From a virus, in the IMG/VR virus record IMGVR_UViG_3300032326_000117, positions 1 to 26,970 of that record: a DNA stretch of 26,970 nucleotides; one strand, 5' to 3'. Below the pieces are notes generated by a model. The model searched no databases, was not told the origin of the DNA, and saw nothing but the letters and a program-made list of their open reading frames with translations. How positions within the stretch are numbered: position 1 is the first letter of the stretch; every line of letters starts with the position of its first letter. The position numbers were made by a program, and so were the translations under genes. Of this stretch, positions 23,401-26,970 are shown piece by piece.

Positions 23401-25111
23401 AAAACATTTGTCTGATGTAGCAGGAGTTGATACTGTATTTGGTGGAGATACATTTATTGGTAGATTTGCTTATAAAACTAAACTTCCTTTCTTTATTGAT
23501 AATAGAGTGGGGGCTCCTGATGATAGTGATATTTTTTATGATGAATTAGGTAATGTTGCCTACCCACAATACTGGTACTCAGCTAGATCTATACTAAGCA
23601 ATTATAAAGCTGGTGCAACACTAATGAAAAATATTATATCTATTAAGGCACATTATCTTGATTGCCCTAATGATTATACTTTTATAAGTAATACTACTAC
23701 TACTACTTCTACTACAGCTGCTCCAGGTAGTACATCTTTGAGTGATACAACCTATTCATATGACGGTAAGATGTATCTATTTGCTTATGGTATTCCTTAT
23801 TACTATGTAGAAAGTTCTATAAATGTAGACTTGCGTCAAGCATTTAATAACTTAGAAGGTGATTACTATCCACACGTGAGCTCAGGTATTCCTGATAACT
23901 GGTTACAACAATCTGTTGTTCCAATTCAGTTTGACAATACATATACATATAATGTAACGTATTCAAAACAGAATAAAGAAAACTTCTTCTCTCACTTACC
24001 TGTAGATTTTGATGATGACCAATGTTATACAAGCTTTCCATTCAGAGCAGTTTATTCTGAGGCACAAGCAGATAATCCAAGCGTAAGAGTAAATAGTTGG
24101 TTAAATTATAAACCTGTAGCATTCTTTGATTTTCCTCAAAACTATGGCAAGTTAACATCACTAGATGGTATTCAAAATAAAGCTGTGTTAGCTAGATTTG
24201 AGAATAAGTCATTGTTATACAACACGTTGTTAACAATGAATACAAGTAATCCTCAAGCTGCTTATTTAGGCAATCCTTCTTTATTTAGATCTGCTCCTCC
24301 AATTGATTTTGCTGAGACAGACCTTGGATATGTAGGAAGTCAAAATAAGTTCTTATTAAAGATTCCTAATGGACAAGTGACTATAGATGCCAAGAGAGGA
24401 CAAGTATTTCTTATTAATGGAATGGGTGGTCAAATACAAGACTTATCTGCATTTGGTTCAGGACTTAATAAGTTCTTCACAGACCATCTAGCATTTGAAA
24501 TCTTACGTTACTATCCTAATGCTGATACAGATAATCATTTTAATGCTTGTGGTTTACATGGTGTATATGATAGTAAATATGATAGAATCATTATATCTAA
24601 GCTTGACTATATTCCTCAACCAGCATACGCAAGTGTTATTAAATACGATGAGTTGACAGGTGAGTACTATATTGATAAAGCTTATGGTGATTTATCTTTA
24701 AGAAAGGTAGTTAGTTTAACAGACAGACAATACTTCTGTAACAAATCATGGACCCTATCGTACAGTGTAAATATACAAAGCTGGGTTAGTTTCCATAGTT
24801 ATATTCCTAACTATTATATAGCTGAGAATAACTTCTTCTATTCAGGACTGAATGAAGGATGTGACTTAGAAGCTATTGCTGTCATGGAGATTCCTAGTCC
24901 AACTACTACAAGTACAACAACAGTTATATTAAATTGTAACTTAGGTGGTACAGCAGAATATGTTATACCAGTAACAACTACTAGTACAACAACTCCTACT
25001 CCTCCTGTTTATGATTGTACATTAACTGCAGGAAGTGCTGTTATAGTACCCTCACCAGTATATGATTGTACATTAACTGCTGGATCAGCTATTCTTCAAT
25101 TAACAAATTAA
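20447..25111 (+). CDS. Giant tail nozzle ('muzzle') protein (1554 aa)
   Basis: This is the largest gene in the window. The N-terminus ('FSLGRTGLNMDSSVNQVEKGKLTYALNASVEN') is the start pattern I associate with large beta-rich nozzle/muzzle proteins of crAss-like phages. The body is rich in Tyr, Asn and Thr with short strands and many aromatic turns, consistent with a propeller- or barrel-based nozzle forming the tail tip channel. A Thr-rich insertion occurs around residues 1082-1092 and another two near the C-terminus, followed by a tandem YDCTLTAGSA repeat. The ordinary-looking body ends near 'YYIAENNFFYSGLNEGCD', after which only linkers and repeats remain. In related viruses this protein controls genome ejection and carries fibres. 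Fibre-like and docked proteins follow directly. Confidence 0.72.
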   Translation: MADQEQGNIRQEFSLGRTGLNMDSSVNQVEKGKLTYALNASVENFSATAVNYQNEPGNEVCLNFPENFLLIGTHFIQEKNQHIFFLTNPETGASQIGYMDNNDCIYHMYVEGLCLNFNINYPIQKAVHKISNCSTEIYWTDGLNPRRYLDLDNIPYITTFPDGVICDPIVTPILDCNKLKIQPNFSIPDLEVVDVINGGDLKAGTYQFAIQYCSAQGDAYTSYYSVTNPTPIANPKLTTANFDYAVGRSIVVDISNIDLTGYFEYYNLAVIKTINDITSVQLVGTYFIDGATNQITYTGQDVTAISLAIADIFEKFPYYEIAQDLTAVQDVLVWDQLTSIDKINYQSIASKIDLQWQTYKIPAGETYADELNATNLRGYLRDEIYAFEIVFLLRNGKQTDGFHIPGRAATADDLVIVNKSTNADFIGTGTTAPYWKIYNTATVVGDALGPNIGNATPYKFGDFAYWESNEEYPCNTLVWGALAGQKIRHHKFPDILVSPMFESQTPNYNLPELQTANALYPIGVKINTQQVTSLIDNSNLTADQKADIVAYKIVRGDRATNKSIVAKGMLRNVGTYEREGTQYYYPNYPYNDIKTDPFLLKDNNAYNAQCQTFKVVVATVGTMQITDCYTGEVTAVAMPLGMTSICSITVPLVITGSATFTNVTAVSYTLTSYLSIPSTSTTFIYTDPVTLVSVNVTVPVNTSLTVSSTTVPSRVSGSPRYTILETTNNKNTNCYPVNLSGFDNSSKYRMVFNSPETSFGQPYLGNVLKLESAMFGGGRAHFVQVKNHALYKLITKQAQVDALTSSYNIANITAPFNATAMFTAYQAYLTIYINGISRRNFTYSFNSTAQYDYNADIQNAAPDAFGNIGVKQRELDLYQYLIPGFQSVGDVYNVNNFQRESSVYLKTLDAITPLPFAEQTPSLVVSGNSLITDDSRFTISSRDNCASPEMQEPIKVVSYYGSIKNININQWGQLYSYQTIDTGFQKHLSDVAGVDTVFGGDTFIGRFAYKTKLPFFIDNRVGAPDDSDIFYDELGNVAYPQYWYSARSILSNYKAGATLMKNIISIKAHYLDCPNDYTFISNTTTTTSTTAAPGSTSLSDTTYSYDGKMYLFAYGIPYYYVESSINVDLRQAFNNLEGDYYPHVSSGIPDNWLQQSVVPIQFDNTYTYNVTYSKQNKENFFSHLPVDFDDDQCYTSFPFRAVYSEAQADNPSVRVNSWLNYKPVAFFDFPQNYGKLTSLDGIQNKAVLARFENKSLLYNTLLTMNTSNPQAAYLGNPSLFRSAPPIDFAETDLGYVGSQNKFLLKIPNGQVTIDAKRGQVFLINGMGGQIQDLSAFGSGLNKFFTDHLAFEILRYYPNADTDNHFNACGLHGVYDSKYDRIIISKLDYIPQPAYASVIKYDELTGEYYIDKAYGDLSLRKVVSLTDRQYFCNKSWTLSYSVNIQSWVSFHSYIPNYYIAENNFFYSGLNEGCDLEAIAVMEIPSPTTTSTTTVILNCNLGGTAEYVIPVTTTSTTTPTPPVYDCTLTAGSAVIVPSPVYDCTLTAGSAILQLTN
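25010..25080 (+). repeat. Direct repeat encoding YDCTLTAGSA at the nozzle C-terminus
   Basis: TATGATTGTACATTAACTGC occurs at 25010-25029 and again, identical over 20 bases, at 25061-25080, offset by 51 bases (17 codons). The encoded unit is VYDCTLTAGSA; a weaker related unit (NCNLGGTAEYV) lies just upstream between two Thr-rich linkers, giving three related units in all. Confidence 0.85.
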
Positions 25112-25116
25112 AATAT

Positions 25117-25740
25117 ATGTCACAAACCGTAGAAATAACAATTGCAGCAGCAGGAGCTGACACAGGCCCATTTAATCTTTTTTCTAATGCAGATGCATAC
25201 GTTACTGCATTTGCTACAGGAATAGCAAAATCAGCTTTGTTGGCTGGTTACACTTCAACTGTAGTACCTGATGCAGCTACTATAGTTAGGGTAAAATCTA
25301 ATAGTGCTAATTGCACAAACTCTGTAGATATGACAATAACAAGTCCTGCACCACCACCAAGTATTACTTTTACTGTAAATAATCCAGCACAATTTAATTA
25401 TCCAATAAGTGCAGGTAATGGTAGTGCAAGTGGAACAATTAAAAATAATAGTGGTAGTACGATATATGTATATTCAAATTTTAATAGCGGAGGACAAGGT
25501 AGCGGTACTATACAAGGAGATACTGGATTTGTTGCTGGTGGAATAGCTTTAGATATACCTGGAGGTCCAATAACATCATTTGGACAGAATTTCTATTCAA
25601 CAAACTATGAAACACTACCTTCAGACAATACTTCATATGCTTGGAGTTTAAGTAAACAAGATGGATTTAGTAGTGGGGCAACTCTTAAGTTAGTATACTC
25701 AACAACAGTTGGTGGAACAAAGATAGCACTGGCACCATAA
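25117..25740 (+). CDS. Docking-domain adhesin (207 aa)
   Basis: The start is placed at 25117 (MSQTVEITIA), not at the upstream in-frame ATG (25066), because the shared module begins here and the upstream part only reads the nozzle repeat in another frame. Residues 1-75 are the shared domain: AGADTGPFNLFSN, SALLAGYTSTVVPD, and SNSANC replacing the usual STGxC. After a short Pro linker (PAPPPS) instead of a Thr linker, residues ~83-207 form a Gly/Ser/Asn-rich beta domain ('NSGSTIYVYSNFNSGGQGSGTI', 'SLSKQDGFSSGATLKLVYSTTVGG') resembling an Ig-like or lectin-like head. It lies five bases after the nozzle gene. Likely role: a small surface-binding protein on the tail. Confidence 0.65.
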   Translation: MSQTVEITIAAAGADTGPFNLFSNADAYVTAFATGIAKSALLAGYTSTVVPDAATIVRVKSNSANCTNSVDMTITSPAPPPSITFTVNNPAQFNYPISAGNGSASGTIKNNSGSTIYVYSNFNSGGQGSGTIQGDTGFVAGGIALDIPGGPITSFGQNFYSTNYETLPSDNTSYAWSLSKQDGFSSGATLKLVYSTTVGGTKIALAP

Positions 25741-25751
25741 AATAATTAAAA

Positions 25752-26618
25752 ATGGCTAAGACAGTAATAATAAAATTAACAGGAGCTGGTAACAGAACAG
25801 GACCGTTCAATATCTATGATAACTTAGGTACTGTTTTGGGCATAGCTGTGTCCAAGGATAACCTTATTGATGGTTACACAGTTAGTGTTGCTGATGCTGT
25901 TACTTCAATTATTATAGAATCTACAGGAAGGTGTAAGACTACTATTGATATAGACATTACAACAATGACTGTTGAACAAATAGCTGCTGTTACATACACT
26001 CCAATTAATACAGCTTCTTTATGGAGACATCTTGCTAACACAACTATTTATAATAAGTATTATGATATTGTAGAACCTTACATTATTGAATACCCATTCT
26101 CATATCAATCATATGATGAGATTCTTCAGAATGTAAAAGACTATACAAAGGCTTATAAATATCTTCCTATACCAGATGGTGTGTTTAATGATAATGCTCA
26201 GATAGAAACTGATAATCAATGGTTTAATAAAGCAGTATTATATAACGGACAGCAGTCCACAGGTGTATTAGAATTGGTACCAAAACCAATTAATAACCTA
26301 AAAGCCTATTTACAATATCCTTTATATAATGCTGAGAGCAAAACTATCACATATACTAAATCTGATAATTTTTATCAGTATAATACTTTTTGGAGTTTAG
26401 TTAAAAATAAAGCCGTACCTTTGTTTACGGTGAGCTGTGAGTCATTATCAATAGACAAGATTGTAAATCAAGCTAATATGGATTACGGAAAAAGATCATA
26501 TAAGAAAGAACCTTTAAGAGCTAAAGAACTTAAGGTAAGACACATTCTTGATAACACTTCAGAAGCTAATTTGGTATCTCAATTTATTATTACACCATCA
26601 CAAATTTCTTACAAGTAA
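25752..26618 (+). CDS. Docking-domain protein carrying a nozzle-like C-terminal region (288 aa)
   Basis: Residues 1-70 are the shared module (GAGNRTGPFNIYDN, NLIDGYTVSVADA, ESTGRC). There is no Thr linker. Residues ~80-288 are unlike the other adhesins: aromatic, Asn-rich and acidic, with 'NKYYDIVEPYIIEYPFS', 'WFNKAVLYNGQQSTGVLEL', 'KSDNFYQYNTFWSLVKNKAVP' and the end 'ASLVSQFII'-like stretch closing in SQISYK. This composition matches the body of the 1554-residue nozzle, and I recall such an ending as the C-terminus of nozzle proteins in related phages (not checked). I infer that this is the displaced C-terminal domain of the nozzle, held on the particle by the docking module. It ends in TAATG with the next gene. 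Confidence 0.6.
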   Translation: MAKTVIIKLTGAGNRTGPFNIYDNLGTVLGIAVSKDNLIDGYTVSVADAVTSIIIESTGRCKTTIDIDITTMTVEQIAAVTYTPINTASLWRHLANTTIYNKYYDIVEPYIIEYPFSYQSYDEILQNVKDYTKAYKYLPIPDGVFNDNAQIETDNQWFNKAVLYNGQQSTGVLELVPKPINNLKAYLQYPLYNAESKTITYTKSDNFYQYNTFWSLVKNKAVPLFTVSCESLSIDKIVNQANMDYGKRSYKKEPLRAKELKVRHILDNTSEANLVSQFIITPSQISYK

Positions 26619-26970
26619 TGGCTAAGTGGTTAGATAAATACAAACAAGGAGGATTAGTCTTAAAGAAAAAGACTAAAGATAACTTTGGTAAAAAGTTTAA
26701 TCCTAATGATGTAAAAGCATCTGTAGGTCCTGGCTTTGTAGGAGATGGTTATAATACAAAAGGTAGAAACTATTCTCCTGCATGGGGGGGTCAGTTTGCT
26801 ATGGGTGGAAGTATGCCAGGTGCTGTAGGATTCACATACGCACGCACAGCTGGTTCAGCTCCTGCTAATGGTAAGTATACAAAGAAGACAAAAGCTAGTG
26901 CTCAGAATGGAGCTGAGTTAGATCCTGAGTTATTTAATATAAATACTCAAGCAGCACAAGATGCTACAAG
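26618..26970 (+). CDS. Virion-associated protein, N-terminal part (truncated by window edge)
   Basis: The frame starts in the stop of the preceding gene (TAATG) and stays open to the window end, giving 117 codons. The N-terminus is 'MAKWLDKYKQGGLVLKKKTK', then a Gly-rich, basic region with 'GPGFVGDGYNTKGRNYSPAWGG' and 'MPGAVGFTYARTAGSAP'. I associate this opening with large virion-associated or ejected (cargo-type) proteins of crAss-like phages, some with lytic domains further on, but the diagnostic part is outside the window. Function cannot be assigned from what is visible. Confidence 0.6.
   Translation, partial: MAKWLDKYKQGGLVLKKKTKDNFGKKFNPNDVKASVGPGFVGDGYNTKGRNYSPAWGGQFAMGGSMPGAVGFTYARTAGSAPANGKYTKKTKASAQNGAELDPELFNINTQAAQDAT

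Noticed and set aside
25066-25116. Upstream ATG giving a 17-residue extension of the 25117 adhesin
   Set aside because: It reads the nozzle repeat in another frame, and the shared docking module starts at 25117, where an A-rich leader is present.
1-26970. Insertion sequence, integrase or attachment site
   Set aside because: No transposase or integrase motifs, inverted terminal repeats or tRNA-borne att sites were seen; the gene order is uninterrupted apart from the accessory fibre genes.

Overview
The window is a contiguous block of late (virion assembly) genes from a tailed bacteriophage. All 24 genes lie on the + strand, packed tightly and often overlapping as TAATG or ATGA. The DNA is AT-rich, starts are preceded by A-rich tracts rather than Shine-Dalgarno sites, TAA is the dominant stop, and two intergenic sites fit the Bacteroidota promoter form TTTG-N19-21-TAnnTTT. 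Together with the gene order (terminase, portal, scaffold, capsid, ring proteins, a giant nozzle protein) this points to a crAss-like (Crassvirales-type) podovirus or close relative infecting a member of Bacteroidota. The lineage call rests on remembered family features and was not checked by a search. Both window ends cut through genes.

Layout. (1) 2-4097: packaging and portal unit: 3' part of the large terminase, portal, and a small SPFH/stomatin-like protein. (2) 4098-10200: capsid unit behind a putative promoter: acidic scaffold-like protein, major capsid protein, a 168-base non-coding stretch with strong RNA structure, two conserved head/neck proteins, a 379-residue protein with capsid-like codon use, and a strong hairpin terminator. 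(3) 10201-16904: an accessory fibre/adhesin island: small Cys-rich proteins, a tail-collar fibre, a collagen-like fibre with an S74-type self-cleaving chaperone, an Asp-box propeller, two further modular adhesins, and a second terminator. (4) 16905-26970: a second putative promoter and the tail unit: a calcineurin-like metallophosphoesterase, ring/connector-type proteins, a 1554-residue nozzle ('muzzle') protein, two more modular proteins, and the start of another virion-associated gene.

The most striking feature is a modular surface-protein system. Four proteins (starting at 14963, 16225, 25117 and 25752) begin with the same ~70-residue domain, marked by a T/N-GPFN-type motif and a later STGxC motif. 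They then switch, in some cases through a Thr-rich linker, into unrelated C-terminal domains. A second shared N-terminal module joins the collar fibre to the collagen-like fibre. Thr-rich linkers also occur in the 379-residue protein, in the 14084 protein and inside and at the end of the nozzle protein. I infer a plug-in docking and linker scheme that lets the phage swap receptor-binding domains. One docked protein (25752) seems to carry what may be the displaced C-terminus of the nozzle protein.

Other points of interest are the phage SPFH protein between portal and scaffold, an EF-hand/thrombospondin-3-like calcium loop in the portal tail, a tRNA-like three-way-junction RNA after the capsid gene, and a 5' leader shared by three transcription-unit heads.
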